Of a stretch of 64,000 bases of DNA, positions 25,245-34,616 are shown one piece after another. Numbering within the stretch: position 1 is the first letter of the stretch; each line of letters begins with the position of its first letter. The notes below the pieces were generated by a model, which was given only the letters and a program-made list of their open reading frames with translations, was not told the origin of the DNA and did not search any database. The stretch spans positions 248,001-312,000 of the forward strand of contig NZ_KL543976.1 of the NCBI RefSeq assembly GCF_000711795.1, in the 5' to 3' direction. This DNA comes from Vibrio pacinii DSM 19139 (GTDB lineage Bacteria; Pseudomonadota; Gammaproteobacteria; Enterobacterales; Vibrionaceae). The translations under genes were made by a program, and so were the position numbers.

Positions 25245-26105
25245 GTGATTAAACGTTACTTCATCACATTACTATTTGTGTTAGGCGCTGGTTTTGTCGT
25301 CAATCACTACTATCAAGTTTTTACCGAAAACCCTTGGACTCGTGATGGCCAAGTGTCGGCTTATATTATTTCCGTCACACCTCGCGTAACAGGCCAGGTG
25401 ACCAATGTCTATGTCGATGACAATACTCGTCTGAAAAAAGGCGACTTAATGTTTCAAATTGACGCCAGTGTTTATCAGGCCGCGCTAAATAAAGCCATTG
25501 CAGCAGAGAAGCAAGCCCGTGCCGCCGTCAATAAAGCGATCAATGAAGAAACTCGTGCTACGCGTCTAGAAAAACGCACGCCAGGTGCGGTATCAGTATT
25601 GTCGCTTAATAATTTAGATAATGCCGTTGAATCTGCACAGGCTAATCTTGAGCTCGCAAAAGCGAACGTCGAATCTGCGCAGCTGAACCTGCAATACACA
25701 AAAGTGTATGCACCAACTGATGGATTCATTACAAACTTTGATCTTCGTGTCGGCTCACAAGTCGTGGCGAACAATCCTGTTGTCGCACTGATTGATGAAA
25801 ATAGCTTTTGGATCGAAGGTTACTTTAAAGAAACCGAATTAAAAGGCGTTGATGCTGGCGATCAGGCTTATGTGACATTGCTAACTCACGATGATACTAC
25901 TCTAGAGGGCACAGTAAAAAGCATTGGTTACGGTATTTCTAAAACTGACGGTAGTACCGGTATTGATTTGCTACCAACCGTTAACCCGAACTTTCAGTGG
26001 ATCCGCCTAGCACAACGTATTCCGGTCAAAATTCAGCTGTCTCAGGTTCCCGACGATCTGCAATTGCGCGTCGGTATGACTGCCTCAGTTAAAATTATTA
26101 AATAA
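25245..26105 (+). CDS. HlyD-family efflux adaptor (AaeA/EmrA-like)
   Basis: This 286-residue adaptor has one N-terminal membrane helix (YFITLLFVLGAGFVVNHYY), then ENPWTRDGQVSAYIISVTPRVTGQV (first lipoyl half) and a coiled-coil of alternating Ala/Lys/Glu at about residues 75-145. YAPTDGFITNFDLRVGSQV (second lipoyl half) and a beta domain follow. The GTG at 25245 is preceded by AAGGAAAAAAGA and opens directly on the membrane helix; an earlier TTG at 25209 overlaps the DUF1656 gene and is unlikely. It should bridge the FUSC subunit(s) to the outer membrane. AaeAB exports aromatic carboxylic acids; the substrate here is unknown. Confidence 0.92.
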   Translation: MIKRYFITLLFVLGAGFVVNHYYQVFTENPWTRDGQVSAYIISVTPRVTGQVTNVYVDDNTRLKKGDLMFQIDASVYQAALNKAIAAEKQARAAVNKAINEETRATRLEKRTPGAVSVLSLNNLDNAVESAQANLELAKANVESAQLNLQYTKVYAPTDGFITNFDLRVGSQVVANNPVVALIDENSFWIEGYFKETELKGVDAGDQAYVTLLTHDDTTLEGTVKSIGYGISKTDGSTGIDLLPTVNPNFQWIRLAQRIPVKIQLSQVPDDLQLRVGMTASVKIIK

Positions 26106-26122
26106 TCATAGGTAATACGCCA

Positions 26123-27481
26123 ATGTTTAGTGCAACAACCAAAGATGCGATTAAAGTTTCCCTATCGATCGTGATTACCATCTGTTTATCACTTTGGATT
26201 GGTTGGGAAAAACCGTATTGGGCCGCAATTGCGACTGCGGTGGTTGCATTGACCGAAAATGTTGGCTCTTCCATCCATAAAGGCCGAAATCGCTTAATAG
26301 GTACTGCAATGGGGATAGCTTATGCGTTTTTTCTGATCGCTATGTTCCCTCAAGACCCGTTCTTATTTTTTACCTTTATGACGCTGTTTTTGGGCGTGTG
26401 TGTGTTTATGTCCACCGACCCAGAGTATGGCTATATTTTTCTTATGGCGTTTACCGTCTGTATGATTATTGCCGCGATGGGCGGTTTAGACAGCGCAACT
26501 ACCTTCAATTTTGCCATTTTAAGAACTCAACAAACCATTCTAGGCCTGATTGTTTACTCTTTGGTCTCCAAATTGCTTTGGCCAATCAAAGTTGGCCATC
26601 AGTTTTACCCGATGGTGGAAGATATACGCAACCAACTGCTGACCGCACTAGAGACAAAAGACAACGCCACTCGCCAAAAAATGAGTGAAACATTGGCACC
26701 TCTGATCGCAAAACTGCAATCGCAACTGCGCATGCCACTTGGTGACAGTTATTCATTGTCACAACACAAACATGCCTGGAAAGTCAGATTGCAAGAATTT
26801 GAGATGCTTAACAGTTGGATAAGCATTGAAAGCGATGCCACGATCTTTAGCGAAGAGATGCAACAGCATAAAACACGATTAGCGGCGTTCGACGTTGATT
26901 ATCCTCAACATTCACTATTGGTAAATGCCGAGCACAGAGCCCTTGCCTTCCAACATCGCAATTGGAAACCACAATACCGTTCATTTGCGCAGCATCTTCA
27001 TGACGACTACCCAAAGGTTCTGCAAGGCGTTGTCATTTTCTGTACTGCGATTTTCTTATGGGTGTACATCCCTATTCCGGGTGGTGTGATATTTCCAATG
27101 CTCGGCGGTACGATCGCGGTAAACTTGCCTGTAATGCCAGCCACCGCTCTGCGAGATGTGATCTTATCGATCATCGGTTTCGGGACCGTTGTACTGGCAG
27201 AGTATGTGTTTATCATGCCGACCTTTACTCAAGTTTGGCAATTGGCCATATTCTATTTTGTGAATATCTTTGTTATTTGGAAGCTATTTGCAAAACCCAA
27301 CCTGATGATATTTAGAATATTAGGTACTAACTTAGTGTTGGTACTCACCGCTGGCGCACTTCACTTAACGCCCGTTTACAGCATAGAAACGCCGTTATTA
27401 ATGATTCTCAACTTATTGATTGTTTCGTTTTCAGGTAAGTTATTTTTCGACCTGTTTCACGCAACCACACGGGCGAGATAG
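26123..27481 (+). CDS. FUSC-family efflux membrane subunit (AaeB-like), first copy
   Basis: This 452-residue inner-membrane protein has two blocks of helices (about residues 10-150 and 300-440) separated by a cytoplasmic helical region, as in the fusaric-acid-resistance/AaeB family. The N-terminal WIGWEKPYWAAIATAVVALTE and the second block's WVYIPIPGGVIFPMLGGTIAV match the family. It lies 17 nt after the adaptor. At 452 residues it is shorter than AaeB (about 655), so the domain layout is compact. It has a paralogue immediately downstream. Confidence 0.88.
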   Translation: MFSATTKDAIKVSLSIVITICLSLWIGWEKPYWAAIATAVVALTENVGSSIHKGRNRLIGTAMGIAYAFFLIAMFPQDPFLFFTFMTLFLGVCVFMSTDPEYGYIFLMAFTVCMIIAAMGGLDSATTFNFAILRTQQTILGLIVYSLVSKLLWPIKVGHQFYPMVEDIRNQLLTALETKDNATRQKMSETLAPLIAKLQSQLRMPLGDSYSLSQHKHAWKVRLQEFEMLNSWISIESDATIFSEEMQQHKTRLAAFDVDYPQHSLLVNAEHRALAFQHRNWKPQYRSFAQHLHDDYPKVLQGVVIFCTAIFLWVYIPIPGGVIFPMLGGTIAVNLPVMPATALRDVILSIIGFGTVVLAEYVFIMPTFTQVWQLAIFYFVNIFVIWKLFAKPNLMIFRILGTNLVLVLTAGALHLTPVYSIETPLLMILNLLIVSFSGKLFFDLFHATTRAR

Positions 27482-27519
27482 ACAATGCCGTCGATGATCT
27501 TGCACTTAAGAAGCCATCA

Positions 27520-28854
27520 ATGAACCGTGTTCAGTATCGAAAAGAGGCGCTAAAAGCTGCCCTTTCCGTGGTGCTTTGTATTTATTTTGCCCTGCTATTT
27601 GGTTGGGAAAAAGCGTACTGGTCAGTGATTGTTATCGTGGTACTGTCCGGTAACGAGACATTTTCGCACTCCATTTTAAAGGGGCGCTTAAGATTGCTCG
27701 GTACCCTTATTGGCGCCTGTTCAGCCGTGGTTATTATCTCTGCTTTCCACCAGCAAAGAGTGCTGTTTTTAGCTAGCTTATGTTTATATTTAGCCGTCTG
27801 TGTTTACCTCTCGACACACCGCAAGACTGGTTACATGTGGTCAACGGCATTTATCGTTTGCGCGCTAACTGCGTCCGTCGGACATTTTGACGACGTCGCG
27901 ACGTTTAATGTTATGACGCTCCGACTACAAGAAACGATGCTAGGTTTTATTGTTTATAGCTTCGTCAATCAATTTATTTGGCACGTAAATACACAAGATC
28001 ATTTTTTCAATTTGCTTAATGAAGTGAAGCCCCATTTACTGGGCAATCCCTCTCAATCGGATGTAAATGATACTAATATATTGATTAAGCTTGATAAATT
28101 AAGTGAGATTTTACAGCTCCCGCTGCATGGTAGTTACCAATTAAAACAACAAAAGTCTTATTGGATCACGATCGTTTATGCACTAAAAACACTTTATCTA
28201 CTGCAAAGTACATGCAACCTAACTCAGCACAGCTTGAGCGCTCACGGGCAAACTATTGTCCGCGAATCACTTAAACTGCAACAAATAACACATGACTTAA
28301 AAACTTGGCTTGAACAAGCCAATCAGATCGCCACTCCTGCGGCCACACTTGGCGCTTTTGAAGTTAATCACCAAGTACGGATGAAATATGCACTTCAAGC
28401 GGTCTCTATATTAGCAACATGTTTATTAATATGGATTTATCTGCCTGTACCGAGTGGGTTTTTATTGCCCATGATGGCTTCTATCTATTCAATCGTCCTA
28501 GTTCGCCAGCCAGTGAAAGGCGCAATGCAAACTGGGTTAGCGTTAATGGTGTGGGGAAGCCTATTCATCTTAGAGTACGCGGTTATTCTGCCAACACTGG
28601 ATAACGTATTTGAGCTATTGGCGTTTTATTTTATCCATATAGTCGTTATTTGGGCTATTTATTCGAAACCTCAACACACCATTCTAAAAATATTAGCCAG
28701 TAATAACTTAGTCATTTTTACGATGGGAGCACTCCAGTTGGTGCCAAATTTTGACATGACTACGTCGTTTTCCATGATCACAGTCCTGTTTATTGTTTTA
28801 GCGGTAACCCAAATCATTGGTTCGTTGTTCAATCCGTCGCAAACGACGGGCTAA
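27520..28854 (+). CDS. FUSC-family efflux membrane subunit, second copy
   Basis: This is a 444-residue paralogue of the preceding protein, with the same order of features: LLFGWEKAYWSVIVIVVLSGN near the N-terminus, HSILKGRLRLLGTLIGA, and LIWIYLPVPSGFLLPMMASIY in the second block. The two FUSC proteins are about equal in length and are adjacent (38-nt gap), suggesting a heteromeric pump or two alternative membrane subunits served by a single adaptor. No terminator is obvious before 29117. Confidence 0.85.
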   Translation: MNRVQYRKEALKAALSVVLCIYFALLFGWEKAYWSVIVIVVLSGNETFSHSILKGRLRLLGTLIGACSAVVIISAFHQQRVLFLASLCLYLAVCVYLSTHRKTGYMWSTAFIVCALTASVGHFDDVATFNVMTLRLQETMLGFIVYSFVNQFIWHVNTQDHFFNLLNEVKPHLLGNPSQSDVNDTNILIKLDKLSEILQLPLHGSYQLKQQKSYWITIVYALKTLYLLQSTCNLTQHSLSAHGQTIVRESLKLQQITHDLKTWLEQANQIATPAATLGAFEVNHQVRMKYALQAVSILATCLLIWIYLPVPSGFLLPMMASIYSIVLVRQPVKGAMQTGLALMVWGSLFILEYAVILPTLDNVFELLAFYFIHIVVIWAIYSKPQHTILKILASNNLVIFTMGALQLVPNFDMTTSFSMITVLFIVLAVTQIIGSLFNPSQTTG

Positions 28855-28978
28855 CTCTTTATTATCTCAACACATTTCGTTTATCACTAACCTCATCTAA
28901 GTTTTGATGGATATTGTCCTCCATAACCGATTATTGGTTTTGCCCTTCCCTACCTAAAATACATCCATCAGCTAAGCC

Positions 28979-29001
28979 AATGTGAAATTCAAACTCACAT
29001 T
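28979..29001. repeat. Inverted repeat AATGTGA-N9-TCACATT
   Basis: A perfect 7-bp inverted repeat (28979-28985 and 28995-29001) lies 116 bp upstream of the gene at 29117. The half-sites resemble CRP sites, but the 9-nt spacer does not fit CRP (6 nt). It may bind another dimeric regulator. Confidence 0.4.
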
Positions 29002-29116
29002 TAAATGCTAAATAGAAACTTATTCATTAATAAAAATGTGGGACAGGGTGTCCAGCGATAAATTAACAGCCGGGTTTTCATAGTATTGAAAATCTTATAC
29101 TGGAAATGACTTAGAC

Positions 29117-30790
29117 ATGATTTTTACTAAAACACCTAGCCGCTCAAACAAAATGGCAACACTATCACTTATTGCTAGCTCAGTGTTGCTAGCAATATCA
29201 CCTGTTGTTTCTGCCGAAGAGCAGCCTCAAACTCTAACCACGTATTCTGAAATCAGTACTCATGGTAAAAAAGTATTTGAGCAGTATGGTATTGATCATG
29301 ATCTACCTAAACTTGCTCTGAGTTCGCTTATGCAAGGCGATCACCTCGTAGAGCACGCTTACCGAAAAGTAACTATCGGTGAAGACGTTAAAGAGTCATC
29401 CGTGTATCTGATTAAAAATACCGATACCAAAGGCAATATCGATCTGCATATAAAGTATGACCCGAATCATCTGGATAAACACGAAAATGTGATCGATCAG
29501 ATTGAAACCTTCACCCGTAATGAATATCGCCTAAGAAATTATGCTGAGGCGTATGACTCATCAAGTGTTGAAGCCAAAGATGACGGAAAAGGCAATGTTG
29601 AGATCAGCTTTAACTATTCTAAGTATGGTTTGCCCCAAGACATTGCTTACTTCCGCTTTCTGACAGTCAAAATCTTTTTGGTCGACGGCGAACCTAAAAA
29701 CATGCTGATCACCAACAAAAAGCCGTTCAATTTTGATGGCAATGATATTGAATCCTATAAGCAAGAGATCACCTTTAGCACCTTGGAATCAGGTAAGGTC
29801 ATTATCGACACCAAACATACACAGCTGCTTGGCAAACATAAAAAGAAACCGCTTGAAATCATTACCAAAGTAGAGCCTGTGGCCTTTTACGATGAAGGTG
29901 TTGACGTACAAATTATAAACGAAGAGAAACTTAAAGAAGTCTCTGATCCGCGTATGCGTGAAGAAAGTGTCAAACTTAACCGCGTCTTCCCACTAATGGG
30001 TGACATGGTCCGACGCCAAGGTATTGATTTACCACTACCATTTGGCGTGTCTGTCGCATACCGCAACCAAGACATGAACATTCCATTTAACGACTTTACC
30101 ATTCAGGGCGTGCGCTTAAATGACCTGTTTGACCCCGAAGATACGGTTGGTGTTGTCACTGCAGAAAGTATGAGTATTCGTGGTGATGTTAACATTCTGC
30201 CATTTTGGAATGTTTTCGGCTACGTCGGCAAGATCGATGTAAACGCGAATGTTGACGCAGGATATACCGGCGCTGCGGGAGAGTTCCTTCAAGACAAGTT
30301 AAACAATAAATTCCCTGGCTTAGGCGATGAATTCTGTAGTGGTGGCTTGTCGGCAGTGTGTAATCGTGGCCGCTTAAATGTGCCAATACATTTGGAATAC
30401 GACTTACGCGGTGTAGGTACTACGCTATCGATTGGTTACAAAGAGTTCTTTGCATCGGTCACAGGTACATACTCGCAAACACGTATCAAAGGCGGTCAAG
30501 ATTGGGGCGACGGCATCGTAACCGTACAGCCTATGTTGGGCTATCAGTTGGTTGATTACCGTGCACAAATCTTCGTCGGTGCAGAATACCAGGGCCTTGA
30601 TGCTCGTATGGATGGTCATGTTATCGCTGGTGATGTTGAGTTTGATTACGATATCGGTGTAGATCTCAACCAATGGGCTTACTTAATCGGTTTTAACAAG
30701 CAAATTGGCAAAAACTACAATATCACTGGCATGTATAACACTGGTGAAACTCGAAGTGCCTTCACAATTAACTTCGGATATCGATTCTAA
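29117..30790 (+). CDS. Exported protein of unknown function with C-terminal outer-membrane-like strands
   Basis: This 557-residue protein is not assigned to a family I recognise. It has an N-terminal signal region (about residues 13-33, ending SAEE), a long polar alpha/beta region to about residue 290, then regularly spaced beta strands. Its end, SAFTINFGYRF, carries the terminal aromatic residue typical of Bam-inserted barrels. Two Cys are close together in FCSGGLSAVCNRG. A later ATG at 29153 would still keep the signal. It precedes an esterase-like lipoprotein and a phospholipase D-family lipoprotein on the same strand; the intergenic distances are 194-206 bp and 63-91 bp. A role in envelope lipid handling is inferred from neighbours only. 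Confidence 0.75.
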   Translation: MIFTKTPSRSNKMATLSLIASSVLLAISPVVSAEEQPQTLTTYSEISTHGKKVFEQYGIDHDLPKLALSSLMQGDHLVEHAYRKVTIGEDVKESSVYLIKNTDTKGNIDLHIKYDPNHLDKHENVIDQIETFTRNEYRLRNYAEAYDSSSVEAKDDGKGNVEISFNYSKYGLPQDIAYFRFLTVKIFLVDGEPKNMLITNKKPFNFDGNDIESYKQEITFSTLESGKVIIDTKHTQLLGKHKKKPLEIITKVEPVAFYDEGVDVQIINEEKLKEVSDPRMREESVKLNRVFPLMGDMVRRQGIDLPLPFGVSVAYRNQDMNIPFNDFTIQGVRLNDLFDPEDTVGVVTAESMSIRGDVNILPFWNVFGYVGKIDVNANVDAGYTGAAGEFLQDKLNNKFPGLGDEFCSGGLSAVCNRGRLNVPIHLEYDLRGVGTTLSIGYKEFFASVTGTYSQTRIKGGQDWGDGIVTVQPMLGYQLVDYRAQIFVGAEYQGLDARMDGHVIAGDVEFDYDIGVDLNQWAYLIGFNKQIGKNYNITGMYNTGETRSAFTINFGYRF

Positions 30791-30811
30791 TCCGTTTTGC
30801 TAGACAGACTC

Positions 30812-30847
30812 TCCTACAAGAATCGGCTACGGGCTGCTCTTGTAGGA
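30812..30847. repeat. Hairpin between the unknown barrel gene and the esterase-like gene
   Basis: A 10-bp perfect stem TCCTACAAGA/TCTTGTAGGA (30812-30821 with 30838-30847) encloses a 16-nt loop that can itself pair (GGC...GCC-like). No T tract follows, so it is more likely an mRNA-processing or stability element than a full terminator. Confidence 0.45.
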
Positions 30848-30996
30848 TAACGTCCTCTTTACGTGATTACATCAATTTAAAATATATCTCTAACATACAT
30901 CCCATAAACAAAATCAATCTATCAAGCAACTCTTCAGGATGAACGTAGCGCATGGAACCGCGTGTTTGATGAAGACAAACAATTGTGGACATGACA

Positions 30997-33024
30997 ATGA
31001 AAATAACCAAACGCTCAATACTTGCTCTTACTATCGCCGCTCTGCTTTCAGCTTGTGGCAGCGATGACGATTCTCAACCAGGTGCGCCTGCGAAGCCACA
31101 ACCATTAAAGCCTCTTCCGTCTGAAACAATCAATGTTGCAGTCGGCAACGCAGACGTGACCGCAACGAAAGAATCTCTAGTTATCACAACCGTTGAAGGT
31201 GAAGAAAAGCTTGGCTCTGTTGAATCTTTTAAAGGTATTACCTTCGCTCAAGCGGCGCGTTTTGAACACAGTGACACAGCTAATCTTGAGGGCAGCATTA
31301 ATGCCACTGAGTTCGGTAATGTATGCCCACAAATTAAAGCAACAGTTCTAGAACAAAGCGAAGACTGTTTGAACCTTAACATTTGGCGTCCAGAAGGCGC
31401 GGTTGAAGGTGACGACTTGCCAGTCTATGTGTTTATTCACGGTGGTGATTTTGAATACGGCTCTGGCTCTAACCCAATGATTCACGGTGACACCGTTGTC
31501 GCACAGGGTGCGGATGAAGGTAATCCATTTATTGCAGTGACGTTTAACTACCGTTTGGGCCTGTTAGGTACAAAATGGGTAGAAGGAAGCACTTCACCAA
31601 AACCAGAGAATAGCGGCAACTATGCAATTGGCGATCAGAAGAGCGCTTTGGAATGGATAAATAACAACATCAAATATTTTGGTGGTTCAAAAGGAAACGT
31701 GACCGTAATCGGTCAAGGGTCTGGTGCAATGTCTATCGGGATACTACAGCTAGAAGATACCGCAGCTCCCGTCTCTGGTGAGTATTTCCGAAGAGCCATA
31801 ATGCAAAGTAATCCATATGGTTTTGAGTATTCAACTTATAAAAAAGCAGAAAGTATCGCTAAGAAATTAGACTCCACTAGCCTAGAGCTATTTAATAAAC
31901 CTCTTGCTGAGCTTGACTTAAAAGAGCTAAAAGAAGTGCAAGCAGAGTTCAGTAATCCTCTTAATCGAGTCGTTAGCTGGCTTACGAACTCTTTGCCTCT
32001 AGTGTCAAAGGGCTCACCAATGTCACAATTGATGCCATTTTCTCCTTATATTGAAAGCAAAATTTTATACCCTGGGTACCACGTAACACAACAACCCGTA
32101 TCATCTTCACTAACAGTGCCAACCGTTTTGGGAGTGAATGAAAATGAATCTAACACAATGAGCATTTTGCCTAACCTAACATCACTAATTGCTATAATCT
32201 GTGGTGATTGTTTAGAAGGAGATGATTCCGAACTAGCAGCTGAAGGCTTATTGAGTTGGTTAGACAATGAAGATAATAAGGCGCAAATAACCTCACGACT
32301 AGAGTCACTCGTTAAACAAGACGATTTTTCTGCACAACTAGAACTGCAAGAGCTTATCGATGCGTTGCCTAGCTCAGCTTATGAGACTATTACAAAACTA
32401 TTTTTTGGGGCAAATAATAACACTGGGGAAAGCTTACTAAGCCTAACAGATTTTATCCCAAACAATGAGCACAGCTTGCTTGGTGCTATTGAAAATATGG
32501 GGCAATACCGTACCCTAATGAACGATATGCTGTTTACAGGACCTGCACGTATGAAAGCGGCTGAAAGTGACAATGCCACCTTCTATTACTTTAAGCATAA
32601 ACCTAGCTTCAATGTTTGGACTTATCAAAATAGCCCAAACTTAGAAGACCCAACAAAGGTTAATATCGATTTCGGCGACCTACTAAAAACGATTAGTTGT
32701 GTCACTGGTACGTGTAACGCGTCTGAGCTACCGTTTGTGTTCAATAAGGCCGTGAAGCTCGATGGAACAAGCGTTAAGCCGAACTCAACAGATAAGCAGC
32801 TAATGAACGAGATGTCACGCTTGTGGTTTAGCGATAAGTTATTCAATGACTACCAATACTCAACTAAAGAAGAAGACAAAGTTCTAGTCATTGACCATGG
32901 TTCAATCGAATACTCAGATCATTGGGATAAGAACGAAAACCCAAGTAAAGACGCAGGTATGCCTGATGGTCGTCTAACTGGATTAGAAGAGAAGAATATT
33001 CTGCTGAATTACATCAACAACTAA
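30997..33024 (+). CDS. Carboxylesterase type B-like lipoprotein lacking catalytic Ser and His (predicted pseudo-esterase)
   Basis: This 675-residue protein of the cholinesterase/carboxylesterase fold has a lipoprotein signal with lipobox LSAC (Cys20). The family landmarks SEDCLNLNIWRP, VFIHGGDFEYGSGS and TFNYRLG are all present. The nucleophile elbow, normally GESAG, reads GQGSG, placing Gly241 (codon 31717-31719) where the catalytic Ser should be. The acid residue in GVNENE (Glu384) is kept. The catalytic His region, usually CHGxELPFVF, reads CNASELPFVF, so His is Asn574 (32716-32718). Loss of both Ser and His points to a non-catalytic binding or surface protein. GTG at 30985 and ATG at 30991 are alternative starts. 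A terminator follows at 33030. Confidence 0.87.
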   Translation: MKITKRSILALTIAALLSACGSDDDSQPGAPAKPQPLKPLPSETINVAVGNADVTATKESLVITTVEGEEKLGSVESFKGITFAQAARFEHSDTANLEGSINATEFGNVCPQIKATVLEQSEDCLNLNIWRPEGAVEGDDLPVYVFIHGGDFEYGSGSNPMIHGDTVVAQGADEGNPFIAVTFNYRLGLLGTKWVEGSTSPKPENSGNYAIGDQKSALEWINNNIKYFGGSKGNVTVIGQGSGAMSIGILQLEDTAAPVSGEYFRRAIMQSNPYGFEYSTYKKAESIAKKLDSTSLELFNKPLAELDLKELKEVQAEFSNPLNRVVSWLTNSLPLVSKGSPMSQLMPFSPYIESKILYPGYHVTQQPVSSSLTVPTVLGVNENESNTMSILPNLTSLIAIICGDCLEGDDSELAAEGLLSWLDNEDNKAQITSRLESLVKQDDFSAQLELQELIDALPSSAYETITKLFFGANNNTGESLLSLTDFIPNNEHSLLGAIENMGQYRTLMNDMLFTGPARMKAAESDNATFYYFKHKPSFNVWTYQNSPNLEDPTKVNIDFGDLLKTISCVTGTCNASELPFVFNKAVKLDGTSVKPNSTDKQLMNEMSRLWFSDKLFNDYQYSTKEEDKVLVIDHGSIEYSDHWDKNENPSKDAGMPDGRLTGLEEKNILLNYINN

Positions 33025-33029
33025 TCATT

Positions 33030-33054
33030 AAAGGCCAGTTCGCTGGCCTTTTTT
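33030..33054 (+). terminator. Rho-independent terminator after the esterase-like lipoprotein
   Basis: AAAGGCCAG-TTCG-CTGGCCTTT is a UUCG-capped stem followed by a T tract. Confidence 0.92.
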
Positions 33055-33087
33055 ATAACTACCCTTTTTTAATCCTACGAGAGTCTT

Positions 33088-34542
33088 ATGTTTACTAAAA
33101 CACTTCGTACCTTATGCGCCCTAGTGTGTGTCGCATTTGTCGCAGGATGCGCACAACCTTACCCTAAAGTCGAACCAGACTTTGAGTCAAACTGGCAACC
33201 TCAACGCTACCAGGCCGAAGTTGCACTGCTTGCCAGTGCCCCCGAGGCATTCGCCAAACGAATTCAATTGGTTCGCCAAGCTCAGTCAAGTATTGATATG
33301 ACCTACTTCGATTGGGAGCAAGATACCTTAGGTGTTTTGCTGCTCAGCGAAATCAAATTCGCCGCCAACCGTGGGGTAAAAGTTCGCCTAACGCTGGATG
33401 ATCTGATGGTGTTTGACGCTAAATGGCTCGCCGAGCTCGACAGCCACGACAATATTGAAATCCGTATTTTTAACCCTTTTGACTCACGTAAATCAGGTTG
33501 GTTAGGCCGAGCAATTGACTTTTCATCCCATCAAGATCGCTTAGACAATCGCCTGCATGAGAAATACTTTAACGTTGATCACACTCACATGATTTTGGGT
33601 GGACGTAATATTGGTAGTGACTATTTTGGTTATAACAAACACGCCAACTTCTTCGATCTCGATGTACTGTTTAAAGGTGAAGTGATCGTAGCCTTTGATG
33701 CCAACTATCAAAACCTGTGGAACAGTACACACGTAACGCCAATTCGAGAGCTGATCGAGGTCGAGGAGAACCATCAATACGTCGATTTCTACACCACGAT
33801 GGCCAGAGTGAACAAAGACAATAAACAAGTGATTGAGAATGTATATACCCACGTCGCTAATCTCAAACAGCCTGACTTCATTCAAACAGAAGTGACGCCC
33901 GTTTTTGATTCACTGCAAAAACTAGAAAATAACAAACCTTATTTTCGTACTCGTGCCGAACGCTCTATCAACAAGGAGTTACGTAGCGCCAACAAAGTGG
34001 TTATCTCGACTCCGTATATCGTCCCTACGCAAGGAAAATTCACCGTTATTGAAAAGCTTAGAGAGCAAGGAACGGACGTCACTTTATTGACCAACTCTTC
34101 GGCTTCAAATGATTCCGGTTTTATTCCTGCTTATTATGAGCAGCATAGAATCACGCTGTTAGAAAAAGGGGTGAACCTTTATGAGTACAAGGATACCGCG
34201 CTCAATGAAGATCATTTTTATCATGGTGATACCTATTACCACAACAAAGCACTGATTATCGATGATAAGTTGAGCTTTATCGGATCATCTAACTTTGATC
34301 CACGTTCAGACTTCTTAAATTTAGAGTTTGGCCTGTTTATCCATAGTGAAGCGTTCGCCGCTCAACTAGAAGAGTACTTATTCGGCGACAAATCGCTATT
34401 TTGGGATGTAACGCTCGACGGCCAAGGCAACCCAATATGGTCATCGGGTAATGAATCCACAGCCGATAACCCAAACTATGGAGCCTGGCACGAAATTACC
34501 GACAGAATATTCAGAAAAATGGATGGCGAGTTTGAGCTTTAG
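33088..34542 (+). CDS. Phospholipase D-family lipoprotein (cardiolipin synthase C-like)
   Basis: This 484-residue protein has an N-terminal lipobox VAGC (Cys21) and two complete HKD motifs. These are His157-Glu-Lys159 in HEKYFNVDHTHMILGGRN and His385-Asn-Lys387 in HNKALIIDDKLSFIGSSN. The paired motifs form one active site for phosphatidyl transfer or hydrolysis. ClsC (YmdC) of E. coli has the same size and arrangement but is not normally a lipoprotein of this clarity. Here the lipid anchor places the enzyme on the periplasmic side of the envelope. It follows the pseudo-esterase and its terminator, so it has its own promoter, and converges with the TamA gene at a shared terminator. Confidence 0.9.
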   Translation: MFTKTLRTLCALVCVAFVAGCAQPYPKVEPDFESNWQPQRYQAEVALLASAPEAFAKRIQLVRQAQSSIDMTYFDWEQDTLGVLLLSEIKFAANRGVKVRLTLDDLMVFDAKWLAELDSHDNIEIRIFNPFDSRKSGWLGRAIDFSSHQDRLDNRLHEKYFNVDHTHMILGGRNIGSDYFGYNKHANFFDLDVLFKGEVIVAFDANYQNLWNSTHVTPIRELIEVEENHQYVDFYTTMARVNKDNKQVIENVYTHVANLKQPDFIQTEVTPVFDSLQKLENNKPYFRTRAERSINKELRSANKVVISTPYIVPTQGKFTVIEKLREQGTDVTLLTNSSASNDSGFIPAYYEQHRITLLEKGVNLYEYKDTALNEDHFYHGDTYYHNKALIIDDKLSFIGSSNFDPRSDFLNLEFGLFIHSEAFAAQLEEYLFGDKSLFWDVTLDGQGNPIWSSGNESTADNPNYGAWHEITDRIFRKMDGEFEL

Positions 34543-34561
34543 CGAGTTGTAAAAGAGTAAT

Positions 34562-34598
34562 AAAAAAGGGGCTTAACCATTGGTTAAGCCCCTTTTTT
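34562..34598. terminator. Bidirectional Rho-independent terminator
   Basis: An 11-bp stem GGGGCTTAACC/GGTTAAGCCCC with a 3-nt loop is flanked by A6 and T6, so it can serve both the PLD gene (plus) and the TamA-like gene (minus). Confidence 0.92.
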
Positions 34599-34616
34599 AC
34601 AACCTTACCCGAGATA

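Noticed and set aside
28979..29001. AATGTGA/TCACATT considered as a CRP site
   Set aside because: The half-sites fit, but the spacer between TGTGA and TCACA is 9 nt rather than 6. It is kept only as an inverted repeat.
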